Below, piece after piece: positions 1 through 8,146 of a DNA stretch of 14,151 nucleotides. Under the pieces are notes generated by a model. The model was not told the DNA's origin. It searched no databases and saw nothing but the letters and a program-made list of their open reading frames with translations. Positions within the stretch are counted from its first letter, which is position 1, and every line of letters starts with the position of its first letter. The DNA is from Gammaproteobacteria bacterium (GTDB lineage: Bacteria; Gemmatimonadota; Gemmatimonadetes; Longimicrobiales; Gaopeijiaceae), in NCBI GenBank assembly GCA_024638345.1, contig JAHEKL010000041.1:1-14151 (forward strand). Reading direction: 5' to 3'. A program made the position numbers and the translations under genes.

Positions 1-3000
1 GCGCAGCTCCTGGGTCCCGACGTCAATCGCCGCATATACGAGGCGCTCGATCCGTTCGAGCGAAGCGCCGGCGGGCTGTATCGCCTCAATCTGACCGCCG
101 AGGTCCGGAGCTCGGGCGTGACGTCCGTCTTCTCGCTAGGGGCCTTCGGTTTGCGGGAGGGGAGCGAGAGAATCTTCCTGGGCGAGCAGATCCTTCGTCC
201 CTTCGTGGACTACATCATCGATCCACAAGCCGGCGTGGTCACCCTTCTGCAGCCCGAAGCGCTACTCGCCCGGGGCACGTCCGACGTGCTGAGAATCAGC
301 TGGGAGGAACCGGGGCTATTCCAGATCGCACCGACCTCCCTGTTCGGGCTGACGGCCCATGTGCCCGTTTCGACCTGGGGTGGAGTCGATCTGATCGGGC
401 TGTATCAGCTTCAGCAGGAACAAGTCAATCGTCCTCGATTCGGCGCCGAGCCGCCTGCGCTGGGCCTGATGGGGGTTCGTTCGCAAATCGGAACGGAGCT
501 CGGGTCCCTGGATCGAGCATTGACGTCCCTTTTCGGCCCGACCCGCGGCACCGGCTCGAGCTTCTCCATCGAGGGTGAGTTGGCCGCATCCCTTCCCGAT
601 CCGAACCGCTCGGGTGACGCGTTCCTCGACGACTTCGACATTGGCGACGAGCGGACCGTTTCGCTCGTCTCGAACGCGTGGTTACTGGGCAGCGCACCCG
701 GGTTTCGGACCGGCGCCGAGGATCGCTTGCCCATGATGCTCGACGCGGGCTCGGCCGCCGAGCTGATCTGGCAGCATCGCTACATCACCCGGAACGCGGC
801 CGGGGATTCCCTGGGCACGTTCGACGGTTTCGTGCCGCAGGATATCGACCGTCAAATCAACGTCGCGGGAACCCAAACCCGGGAGCCCGGTTTGCGCCTG
901 ACCTTCGGAGACCGGAGGGGAGGGCCCTTTCCGGAGCCCCGATGGCGCTCCTTCACCACGGTACTCTCGCCGACCGGCACGGATCTGACCTATACGGAGT
1001 TCCTGGACTTCTACGTTGCGGGAGGTGAGGCTCCCACCCTCGTCGTAGACCTCGGGTTCATCTCCGAGGACGCGCAGTTCATCGATTCCTCGGGCCGCAC
1101 GACCGGGACCCAGCCGTCCACCGGGAATCCCTGGGGGCTGGGCATCCTGGACCAGGAAGCGGATCCCCTGCGTGGGGAGATCTGGGATCCCGTAGCGGAC
1201 AGCCGCGGGGTCTGGCTGGAGGCCTGTCTGGCGGAGCCTGGGCGTGTCTACGACATCGGGCATCCGGCCGCGAATTGCACACGGGGAAACGGTCGTAGGG
1301 AGACCGAGGATCTGAACGGCAACCAGGTTCTGGACACGACCGAGCGAACGATCCGTTACGTGGTGACCCTGGACGGCACCTCGCCGTACCTGGCGAGGGA
1401 TCGAAACGCGACCGGGACGGAGTTCAGGCTCTATAGGATTCCGCTGCGAGGGCCGTTGGCGATCGCGCCCTCCGGACAATTCACCGCGGCGGATTGGAGA
1501 GCGATTCAGTTCATGCGGGTAACCCTGGCGGGAGATCGATCCTCCGACCTCACGTTGGCCCGAATGCGCCTCGTGGGCTCACGCTGGCTCAAGCGGGGGG
1601 TCGAAGGCATCCTGACCGGCATCGGGGGAGACACGCTCGCGCTGGGTGGTCAGCTCGAGGTCAGCCCGGTAAGCGTGGTCACCGTCGGAGCTGCTTATCA
1701 GGCGCCACCCGGGGTCCTCGAGGAGTTGGACGACCCGACGTCCGCGGTGTCGGGGAGAGGGGTGGAGTTCAACGAGAAGTCGTTGGGGCTCCGGTATCGG
1801 AATCTCGCATCCGGCGATCGGGTGGAGGTCTACAACCGGTTCCTTCAGCGGCCCAGGAACTTCCTCTCCTACGGCGAGCTTCGGCTTTGGGTCGTGGCTC
1901 GCGAGGGAGCGTGGGGACCGCAGAGCTCGACTGATTTCTTCTTCAAGGTCGGGACGGATCCCGACAACTTCTATCTGTTCCGATCGAGGCTCGATCCAGC
2001 GGCCAATCCAGAGGCCGTCAGCGCGCAAGATTGGCTCCCGGAGCGCGTCTTGCGATTCAGCGAATGGACTCGGCTCCGCCGTCAAGCCGAACAGCAGCTG
2101 CTGGATCCTTCGCGCCCCCCGGGCGCCCCCTCGGTGGTCGTCTGGAGCAGCGACTCGACCTACGCGGTTGTCCTGCGGGATCGCGCCCGCGCCCCGAATT
2201 TGGCGGCGGTGCGCGAGATTTCCTTCGGCGTCTGGAATCGTGGCACGTTTCCGATAGACGGCGAGGTCTGGGTCAACGAACTGCGTTTGGGAGGGGCGGT
2301 CCAGACCGCTGGTACTGCGCGATACGTGAACGTGGGGGTGTCAGGAGGCCAGGTCTTCGAGGCACGCCTGGACTATAGCGGGCAGGGACCCCGGTTCAGG
2401 CAGCTCGAAGAGGATCCGACCTATCAGTCGGACAACGAGGTCGCGCTCACGGGGTCCGTTCAGCTCGGGGCGGTTCTTCCCGAGAGCTGGGGATGGGACC
2501 TGCCGTTTTCGGTCGCTCATCGCCGAAGTGATCGGGACCCCCTCTTTCTCGAGGGGACGGATCTTCGCACGCAGGGCCTGGGAGGTCTCAGGACCACCGC
2601 ATTCCGGGAGACCCGAATCTCCCTCGCGTTCCGACCCACAGGAAGGACCGGCAACGCGATCGTGGATGCCGGGCTCTCCGGGCTCGACGCCCGGGTGACC
2701 GTGATTCGGTCGTCGGGGACGAGTCTGACCACGACCGACCGCACCTCCGGGGTTTCGGGTGCGATCGGCTACTCGTGGCGTCCGGAGGCGAGGAGCTTTC
2801 CCGTGCTCCCGGGCTTCCTCGAACCCCTCGCCCGGGTTCTGCTTCCTGGGGTACTGCTACAGCGACTGCGGGAAGCCGAGTTTCGGTGGAGCCCGGAGGA
2901 AATCGGTATCCAGAGCGGCATCGACCGGCAAACACTCACGGTCAAGCGCTTCAACGAGATCATCGCCGAGCCCGGAGCGGAGCCCGCCGGCACGGTTCCG

Positions 3001-4383
3001 GCTCCCGAGTCGTGGCTGGAGAGCCGCGCTCGGCTGGGCCTGCGGCCGTTCGAGGGTCTCGGCGCTTCGCTGGACATGACGACCCGAAGAGACCTTCTGG
3101 ATCCGGCCGAGGGAGTCAGGGATCCGCGCGTGCGCTCCGCCGTGGCACAGGAGCGAAGACGCCTCTTCGGGAGCCAAGTGGGTTGGGAAACCCGCAGGGA
3201 GATCTTGGGCAGGCTCACGTTTCAGCCGGGTCTCCCGAGATGGGCCAGAGCGGACCTGGGAATTCAAACCCGATACGTCGGTGAACGGGACCCAGGTCTC
3301 GTGCGCTTCGAGGGTAGGGGGGACTCGATCCCGACTCTCCTGCGCAACTCCGGTGGGCAGCGGGACCTCAGCGGAAGCTTCACCCTGGATCCAGCGGCGC
3401 TCCTGGATGACGCCTTGGGTCAGGCGCCCGGCGCGAGGAATGGCGTCGGTGGCGTGATCAGTGCGGTCGGAAGCGTCGTGAGCCCGGTGACGGTCAGCGT
3501 CCAAGACGGCGTCAGCTCCAGATTCTATCGGGAAGCCGTCGAACCGGGGGCCGGGTTTCAGCTGGGAGTGGCACCTTCCGGTCAATTCGGGGAAGTCGAC
3601 GATGTCTCCTCGACGACCTTGGTGGATCGGCGCGGGCTCTCCTCCGGATCGGGGCTTCAGCTACCCGGAACGTTCTTCCTGAACGTCAATTTCCAGAGGA
3701 CCCAGGCGAGGGCTCTCGATCGGAGGTCCGACCGGAACTCCGAATCACGAACCTGGCCCGACTTCCGGGCGGGCGTTACCGACCTTCCTCTTCCCCCGAG
3801 CTGGCGCGGCCGCATCCCACGCATCTCCGTCAGTGTGGGCATCCAGGAGGTCCTGCGGGACATCACGTTCGGAGGCGGCGTCGCGCAGCGCCGGATTCGC
3901 GTCGATCGGCGTGCCCCGGTAGAGCTCGCGCTGCAATGGGCCTCGGGTCTCGTGGCCAGGTACCGCGGCCTGGTTGGCAAAGGGAAGGGAGACGATCCGA
4001 CCGGAGTCACCGAGAGGGACCTGGTCGAGCATGGTCTCTCCGTCGAGACCCGGCTGGCACCCTCGACGGGTTTGGCGGGGCGCCTCGGGGGACCCCTCCG
4101 GCTCTCTCTCGTGGTCGAATACTCCGCCAATACCGAGTGCAGAGTGGTGATCGGGCGAGCGGACTGCGTTGACTTCATCGACCAGATCAATCGGGGTGCG
4201 AGCCTGGCATTGGACACTGTGCTCTCCGGCCTCGAAGTCGGGGCCCAGCTTAGCCTCGTGGATCGCCGATCATTCACGGGTATCCGCGCAGGATTCACGC
4301 AGTTTCAGGCGGGGCTGTGGGGTCGGGTGATCTTCGAGTCCGGTCCCATCGAGCGACTGCGAGGCGTTCAGGACCCGTTCTGA
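1..4383 (+). CDS. sprA: SprA/Sov-family outer-membrane translocon, 3' part (5' end outside window)
   Basis: The frame is open from base 1, so the start lies upstream; 1460 residues are visible. SprA (Sov) is the very large outer-membrane beta-barrel that forms the protein-conducting pore of the type IX secretion system. Family landmarks, numbered from base 1: a VDYIIDPQAGVVTLL strand-turn segment near residues 69-85; an FLDDFD motif near 208-213, like the YIDDFE motif of SprA; an EDLNGNQVLD acidic loop at 436-445; and an EVWVNELRL motif at 755-763. The rest alternates polar and hydrophobic residues as long beta-strands, and the protein ends in Phe, common in BAM-assembled barrels. Bacteroidota SprA is about 2,400 residues, so a substantial N-terminal part is probably missing. 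Only four cysteines are visible, in two close pairs. A ComEA-like gene follows after 72 bases. Family assignment is firm; an active type IX system here is inference. Confidence 0.82.
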   Translation, partial: AQLLGPDVNRRIYEALDPFERSAGGLYRLNLTAEVRSSGVTSVFSLGAFGLREGSERIFLGEQILRPFVDYIIDPQAGVVTLLQPEALLARGTSDVLRISWEEPGLFQIAPTSLFGLTAHVPVSTWGGVDLIGLYQLQQEQVNRPRFGAEPPALGLMGVRSQIGTELGSLDRALTSLFGPTRGTGSSFSIEGELAASLPDPNRSGDAFLDDFDIGDERTVSLVSNAWLLGSAPGFRTGAEDRLPMMLDAGSAAELIWQHRYITRNAAGDSLGTFDGFVPQDIDRQINVAGTQTREPGLRLTFGDRRGGPFPEPRWRSFTTVLSPTGTDLTYTEFLDFYVAGGEAPTLVVDLGFISEDAQFIDSSGRTTGTQPSTGNPWGLGILDQEADPLRGEIWDPVADSRGVWLEACLAEPGRVYDIGHPAANCTRGNGRRETEDLNGNQVLDTTERTIRYVVTLDGTSPYLARDRNATGTEFRLYRIPLRGPLAIAPSGQFTAADWRAIQFMRVTLAGDRSSDLTLARMRLVGSRWLKRGVEGILTGIGGDTLALGGQLEVSPVSVVTVGAAYQAPPGVLEELDDPTSAVSGRGVEFNEKSLGLRYRNLASGDRVEVYNRFLQRPRNFLSYGELRLWVVAREGAWGPQSSTDFFFKVGTDPDNFYLFRSRLDPAANPEAVSAQDWLPERVLRFSEWTRLRRQAEQQLLDPSRPPGAPSVVVWSSDSTYAVVLRDRARAPNLAAVREISFGVWNRGTFPIDGEVWVNELRLGGAVQTAGTARYVNVGVSGGQVFEARLDYSGQGPRFRQLEEDPTYQSDNEVALTGSVQLGAVLPESWGWDLPFSVAHRRSDRDPLFLEGTDLRTQGLGGLRTTAFRETRISLAFRPTGRTGNAIVDAGLSGLDARVTVIRSSGTSLTTTDRTSGVSGAIGYSWRPEARSFPVLPGFLEPLARVLLPGVLLQRLREAEFRWSPEEIGIQSGIDRQTLTVKRFNEIIAEPGAEPAGTVPAPESWLESRARLGLRPFEGLGASLDMTTRRDLLDPAEGVRDPRVRSAVAQERRRLFGSQVGWETRREILGRLTFQPGLPRWARADLGIQTRYVGERDPGLVRFEGRGDSIPTLLRNSGGQRDLSGSFTLDPAALLDDALGQAPGARNGVGGVISAVGSVVSPVTVSVQDGVSSRFYREAVEPGAGFQLGVAPSGQFGEVDDVSSTTLVDRRGLSSGSGLQLPGTFFLNVNFQRTQARALDRRSDRNSESRTWPDFRAGVTDLPLPPSWRGRIPRISVSVGIQEVLRDITFGGGVAQRRIRVDRRAPVELALQWASGLVARYRGLVGKGKGDDPTGVTERDLVEHGLSVETRLAPSTGLAGRLGGPLRLSLVVEYSANTECRVVIGRADCVDFIDQINRGASLALDTVLSGLEVGAQLSLVDRRSFTGIRAGFTQFQAGLWGRVIFESGPIERLRGVQDPF

Positions 4384-4455
4384 GGGCGACGCTGACACCG
4401 CTCAAGGTCCCTGTCCGCCATTCCAGAGCCCGATCCGAGCGACACCCTTTCATAG

Positions 4456-5100
4456 ATGTCACCCGAGGAACGTCGAACGGTCGTCGTGACCGGCATGGTC
4501 CTGCTTCTCGCGAGCCTGATTCGCGTCGCGTCGGAACTCCGCCCCGTTTCACCCATCCTCCCGCCAGCCGCTGTGCCGGAGACGCTCTTGGAGGAGACCC
4601 GGTCGGCGCTGGAACGCGAGGATCGTATGAATACGCCCCTGGCCCCGGGCGAGCAGGTGGATCCCAATCGGGATCCAGACGTAGAGCTTGCCCGTCTTCC
4701 CGGAATCGGTCCCACGCTCGCGGCCAGGATCGTCTCATTCCGAGAGGAGCAGGGATCGTTCGAGAGGATGAGCGACCTTCTTCGGGTCTCGGGAATCGGT
4801 CCGTCGACTCTGGAGAACATTCGCCCGCACGTGGCCCTGAGCGGTCCGTGGCCTCCGCGACCGGCACGCTCCCGGGAGCCCCTGGGTCGAGACCGATCGG
4901 TGGGACGAATCGACCTGAACCGGGCGAGCGCCAGCGATCTGGAGTCCCTTCCAGGCATCGGTCCGGCACTGTCGGCCCGGATCGTCGAGCATCGCGATCG
5001 GGTCGGCCGGTTCTCGTCGATGGAGCAGCTTCTGGACGTTCCGGGAATCGGACCCGCGACTCTGGAGCGGATCCGTCCCACACTCACGATCCGTCGATGA
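4456..5100 (+). CDS. ComEA-like membrane-anchored DNA-binding protein with duplicated helix-hairpin-helix domain
   Basis: A 214-residue protein. Residues 8-27 form one hydrophobic helix that should anchor it in the inner membrane with the rest in the periplasm. A Pro/Glu-rich linker follows to about residue 67. Two helix-hairpin-helix domains, at 68-128 and 152-212, each carry two GIGP hairpins (LPGIGP plus VSGIGP or VPGIGP), the sugar-phosphate-binding turns of this fold. ComEA proteins bind incoming double-stranded DNA in the periplasm during natural transformation, usually with a single such domain. Lying just before pilB-pilT-pilC fits a role in pilus-driven DNA uptake. The ATG at 4456 keeps the anchor intact; the next ATG at 4495 would cut into it, although no strong ribosome binding site precedes 4456. 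A generic helix-hairpin-helix protein without a competence role is possible. Confidence 0.78.
   Translation: MSPEERRTVVVTGMVLLLASLIRVASELRPVSPILPPAAVPETLLEETRSALEREDRMNTPLAPGEQVDPNRDPDVELARLPGIGPTLAARIVSFREEQGSFERMSDLLRVSGIGPSTLENIRPHVALSGPWPPRPARSREPLGRDRSVGRIDLNRASASDLESLPGIGPALSARIVEHRDRVGRFSSMEQLLDVPGIGPATLERIRPTLTIRR
4657..5091 (+). repeat. Internal duplication of the helix-hairpin-helix domain
   Basis: Residues 68-128 (4657-4839) and 152-212 (4909-5091) of the ComEA-like protein align without gaps over 61 positions, with about 32 identities counted by eye. Both copies share a D-x-N-R entry, an LPGIGP hairpin, an ARIV helix, a conserved R-G-F spacing, an LL pair, a second GIGP hairpin and a TLE-x-IRP end. 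A 23-residue linker rich in Arg and Pro separates them. This looks like a domain duplication within one gene. Confidence 0.85.
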
Positions 5101-5220
5101 ATCCCCATCGCTTGACCCGATCGAGGCTATTTCTACCTTTCTTATAGGTTTCGCGTAACCCGTTTCCTACCACGTCCCCTTCTCACCCGGGATCTCTCGA
5201 AGGGACTGCGAACTCGCCAG
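5101..5220 (+). promoter_or_regulatory. AT-rich leader before pilB, possible promoter
   Basis: This 120-base gap has an unusually AT-rich island (about 5127-5150) in an otherwise GC-rich window. A TTGACC hexamer at 5112-5117 resembles a -35 box, and TATAGG at 5143-5148 resembles a -10 box. The 25-base gap between them is too long for a standard sigma-70 pair, so they may not work together. An AAGGGA stretch at 5200-5205 is the best Shine-Dalgarno candidate but lies 15 bases from the ATG. The gap and composition suggest that pilBTC starts its own transcript; the exact elements are not supported. Confidence 0.25.
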
Positions 5221-6939
5221 ATGCCAACTGACGTCGCGCAAGACCGCCTGGGGGACCTCTTCGTTCAAGAAGGTCTCGTCTCCGGAGAGCAGCTGAAGGA
5301 GGCACTGGAGGAGGCGAATCAGTCAGGCACCCGGCTGGGCCATGCCCTCGTGAAGCTGGGCTTCGTCGACGAGGACGAGCTCACCCGAATGCTCTCGAAG
5401 CAGTATCGGGTTCCGGCCGTGGACCTCGGCAAAGTCAAGGTCGACGACAAGATCCTACGTCTCATCCCGGACGAGCTGGCATTCAAGCACCTGGTGCTTC
5501 CGCTGAGACGGGTCGGCCGGACCCTGACGGTCGCGATGGCGAACCCGACGGACATCGGCGCCATCGACGACCTGAAGTTCATCACACGCCACGAGATCGA
5601 GCCCGTCGTCGTCGGCGAGTACACGCTTCGCGAGCACCTCGATGCGTACTACGAGGCTGCCGACGACCGCATGGCCGATCTCCTCTCGGACTTCATCGAC
5701 GCGGACGAGGTCGAGTTCGTCGAGGAGGAGCAGGAGGAGATTTCGATCGCGGCGTTGCAGGAGCAGGTCGACGCCGCGCCGGTCGTGAAGTTCATCAACG
5801 GCCTCCTCACCGATGCCGTGATGAAGGGCGTCTCGGACATCCACATCGAACCGTACGAACGCGAGGTTCGTGTTCGTTACCGAATCGATGGCACGCTTCG
5901 GGAGGTGATGTCGCCTCCGATGAAGATGCGCGCGGCCCTCACCTCCCGCATCAAGATTCTCGCCGATCTGAACATCGCCGAACGGCGGGTTCCGCAGGAC
6001 GGGCGGATCAAGCTCCGCATGAAGAAGCGAGTGGTCGATTTCCGGGTCTCGACGCTACCGGTGATCTTCGGCGAGAAGATCGTGCTCCGAATCCTCGACA
6101 AGGGAAACCTGAGCTTCGACCTCGCCACCTTCGGCTTCGAGCCAAAGGCGGAGCGTGACTTCATGGACGCGATCGCGAAGCCTTACGGCATGGTCCTGGT
6201 CACGGGGCCGACCGGATCGGGCAAGACGACGACGCTCTACTCGGCCCTCTCGAAGGTGAATACCTCGGAGGTGAACATCATGACGGCCGAGGATCCCGTC
6301 GAGTACAACCTCCATGGGATCAACCAGGTGCTGGTGCGAACGCAGATCGGAATGACCTTCGCGGCCGCACTCCGCGCGTTCCTCAGACAGGACCCGAACA
6401 TCATCATGGTCGGCGAGGTCCGGGATCTCGAGACGGGCGGAATCGCGATCAAGGCGGCGCTCACCGGCCACCTCGTGCTCTCGACACTTCACACGAACGA
6501 TGCACCGGCGACCGTCACCAGGATGATCGACATGGGTCTGGAGCCCTTCAACGTGGCTTCCGCCCTGAACGTGGTGTCGGCGCAGCGGCTTCTTCGGAGA
6601 ATCTGCAGCGAGTGCAAGGCAGAGGCGACCTACCCCGACGAATACTTCGAAGCGGCGAGAATTCCCCCGGAGTACATGAAGAGCACCAAGTTCTTCCGCG
6701 GGGAGGGGTGTGACGAATGCAACGGCACGGGATACTCCGGTCGTCAGGGGATCTACGAAGTCATGGCTATGTCCTCGGGTCTACGAAAGCTCATCATGCA
6801 GGGTGCCGGCACCGATGAGATTCGTGACCTGGCCGTCAAGGAAGGCATGCTCACCTTGCGTCAGGACGGTCTGAAGAAGGTGGAGAAGGGGATCACCACT
6901 CTCGAGGAAGTCATCAAGGAGACGACCGCCGCCGGCTGA
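5221..6939 (+). CDS. pilB: Type IV pilus extension ATPase PilB (GspE/PilB family) with MshEN domain
   Basis: A 572-residue cytoplasmic hexameric ATPase that drives pilus polymerisation through the PilC platform. The N-terminal MshEN domain (about 9-150) holds two RLG...L..Q-type motifs at 9-32 and 38-61, followed by an acidic linker near 155-175. The ATPase core shows Walker A GPTGSGKT at 329-336 (Lys335), an Asp-box AEDPVEY with Glu357 and Asp358, a Walker B-like IIMVGEVRD with Glu399, and a His-box TGHLVLSTLHT with His417 and His424. Four cysteines (462, 465, 497, 500) in two CxxC pairs form the zinc site typical of PilB/GspE and absent from PilT. Length and domain order are normal. The alternative is a type II secretion GspE, but the pilT gene directly downstream argues for a pilus. 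Confidence 0.93.
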   Translation: MPTDVAQDRLGDLFVQEGLVSGEQLKEALEEANQSGTRLGHALVKLGFVDEDELTRMLSKQYRVPAVDLGKVKVDDKILRLIPDELAFKHLVLPLRRVGRTLTVAMANPTDIGAIDDLKFITRHEIEPVVVGEYTLREHLDAYYEAADDRMADLLSDFIDADEVEFVEEEQEEISIAALQEQVDAAPVVKFINGLLTDAVMKGVSDIHIEPYEREVRVRYRIDGTLREVMSPPMKMRAALTSRIKILADLNIAERRVPQDGRIKLRMKKRVVDFRVSTLPVIFGEKIVLRILDKGNLSFDLATFGFEPKAERDFMDAIAKPYGMVLVTGPTGSGKTTTLYSALSKVNTSEVNIMTAEDPVEYNLHGINQVLVRTQIGMTFAAALRAFLRQDPNIIMVGEVRDLETGGIAIKAALTGHLVLSTLHTNDAPATVTRMIDMGLEPFNVASALNVVSAQRLLRRICSECKAEATYPDEYFEAARIPPEYMKSTKFFRGEGCDECNGTGYSGRQGIYEVMAMSSGLRKLIMQGAGTDEIRDLAVKEGMLTLRQDGLKKVEKGITTLEEVIKETTAAG

Positions 6940-6974
6940 CCGCAGGCAACGCGCCACGCCGAGATCCACGAAAG

Positions 6975-6983
6975 AAAGGGGGA
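6975..6983 (+). promoter_or_regulatory. Strong Shine-Dalgarno supporting the TTG start of pilT
   Basis: The purine run AAAGGGGGA ends 9 bases before TTG at 6993. It is the clearest ribosome binding site in the pil cassette. It supports the rare start codon, which gives the N-terminus expected for PilT (conserved ALLEEMIQRGASDLHI right after a short leader). Confidence 0.6.
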
Positions 6984-6992
6984 CCGACCACA

Positions 6993-8102
6993 TTGGAGTC
7001 CAACGAGAAGCCCACGGGCGACGGCGGCCTCAACGTTCGCGCCCTTCTCGAGGAGATGATCCAACGCGGGGCTTCGGACCTTCACATCACCGTGGGTGAG
7101 CCACCTAGGCTGAGGGTGGACGGCGAGTTGATCGACTCTTCCAAGAACAGGGTTCTCACACCGAAAGACACGCTCACCCTGGCTTACTCCATCCTCACTG
7201 AGCAACAAAAGAAGCGCTTCGAGACCGACGACGAGCTCGACTTCTCTTTCGGAGTCCAGAATCTGTCGCGCTTTCGCGGGAACCTCTACAAGCAACGTGG
7301 TTGCGTCGGAATGGCACTTCGCCAGATCCCGTACGAGATCCAGACGCTCGAGGAGCTCGGGCTTCCCTCGGCACTGACCCGATTGGCCGAGCGGCCCAGA
7401 GGACTCGTGCTGGTTACCGGGCCGACAGGCTCCGGGAAGTCAACGACGCTCGCGGCGATCGTGGACAAGATCAACGCTGAGCGAAACTGTCACATCCTCA
7501 CCGTCGAGGACCCGATCGAGTTCATCCACGGACACAAGAAGTCCACGGTGAACCAGCGGGAGGTGGGTGCTGACACCGACAGCTTCGCACGGGCCCTCAA
7601 GTATGCCTTGCGTCAGGATCCGGACGTGATCTTGGTCGGTGAGATGCGCGACCTGGAAACGATCGGCGCCGCACTGACGATCGCGGAGACCGGGCACCTG
7701 GTCCTGGCGACACTGCACACCAACTCGGCTGCGGAGTCGGTCAACAGGATCATCGACGCGTTCCCGTCGCATCAGCAGCCGCAGGTCAGGGCCCAGCTCT
7801 CATTCGTTCTGGAGGGAGTCGTCACGCAGACGCTCATCCCGAAGCCGACCGGACGGGGGCGCGTGTGTGCCGCGGAGGTGATGATCTGCACCCCGGCCAT
7901 CCGAGCGCTGATCAGAGACGAGAAGATCCACCAGATCTACTCGCTGATGCAGGCCGGCAAGAAGCACGGGATGCAGACGATGAACGACGCATTGAGCCAA
8001 CTCTATGCCCAGAAGGCCGTCACACTGGAAGACGCGTTGAAGCGCTCTTCCGACCCCGACGAGCTGTTGAGAGCTGTAGGCGAACCGGTACCGGCGAGGT
8101 GA
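6993..8102 (+). CDS. pilT: Type IV pilus retraction ATPase PilT
   Basis: A 369-residue ATPase that powers pilus depolymerisation, needed for twitching motility and for pulling in DNA or attached surfaces. The N-terminal PAS-like domain starts with the ASDLHI motif near residues 29-34. The core shows Walker A GPTGSGKS at 143-150 (Lys149), an Asp-box VEDPIEF, a Walker B-like VILVGEMRD with Glu217, and a His-box TGHLVLATLHT starting near 233. AIRALIRD at 302-309 matches the AIRNLIRE element that is diagnostic for PilT and needed for retraction. No zinc-binding CxxC pairs are present, unlike PilB. Translation starts at TTG behind a strong ribosome binding site. It lies 53 bases after pilB and 44 bases before pilC, so co-transcription is likely. 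Length is slightly above the usual PilT size of about 345-370 residues. Confidence 0.94.
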   Translation: MESNEKPTGDGGLNVRALLEEMIQRGASDLHITVGEPPRLRVDGELIDSSKNRVLTPKDTLTLAYSILTEQQKKRFETDDELDFSFGVQNLSRFRGNLYKQRGCVGMALRQIPYEIQTLEELGLPSALTRLAERPRGLVLVTGPTGSGKSTTLAAIVDKINAERNCHILTVEDPIEFIHGHKKSTVNQREVGADTDSFARALKYALRQDPDVILVGEMRDLETIGAALTIAETGHLVLATLHTNSAAESVNRIIDAFPSHQQPQVRAQLSFVLEGVVTQTLIPKPTGRGRVCAAEVMICTPAIRALIRDEKIHQIYSLMQAGKKHGMQTMNDALSQLYAQKAVTLEDALKRSSDPDELLRAVGEPVPAR

Positions 8103-8146
8103 CGATGTTTCTGCAGCACGACTGCGTTCCGAATCACTGAGGATTC

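Noticed and set aside
682..1479. A 265-codon open frame on the - strand inside the SprA-like gene
   Set aside because: No domain features; the + strand frame carries SprA landmarks throughout the same bases.
4317..5147. A 276-codon + strand frame overlapping the end of sprA and the ComEA-like gene, and a 262-codon - strand frame at 4295-5083
   Set aside because: Both are Arg/Ser/Gly/Pro-rich, span a gene boundary and lack motifs; the helix-hairpin-helix frame explains the region.
5144..5158. A short inverted repeat (GGTT...AACC) in the pilB leader
   Set aside because: Only four paired bases, with no T-run; too weak for a terminator or operator call.
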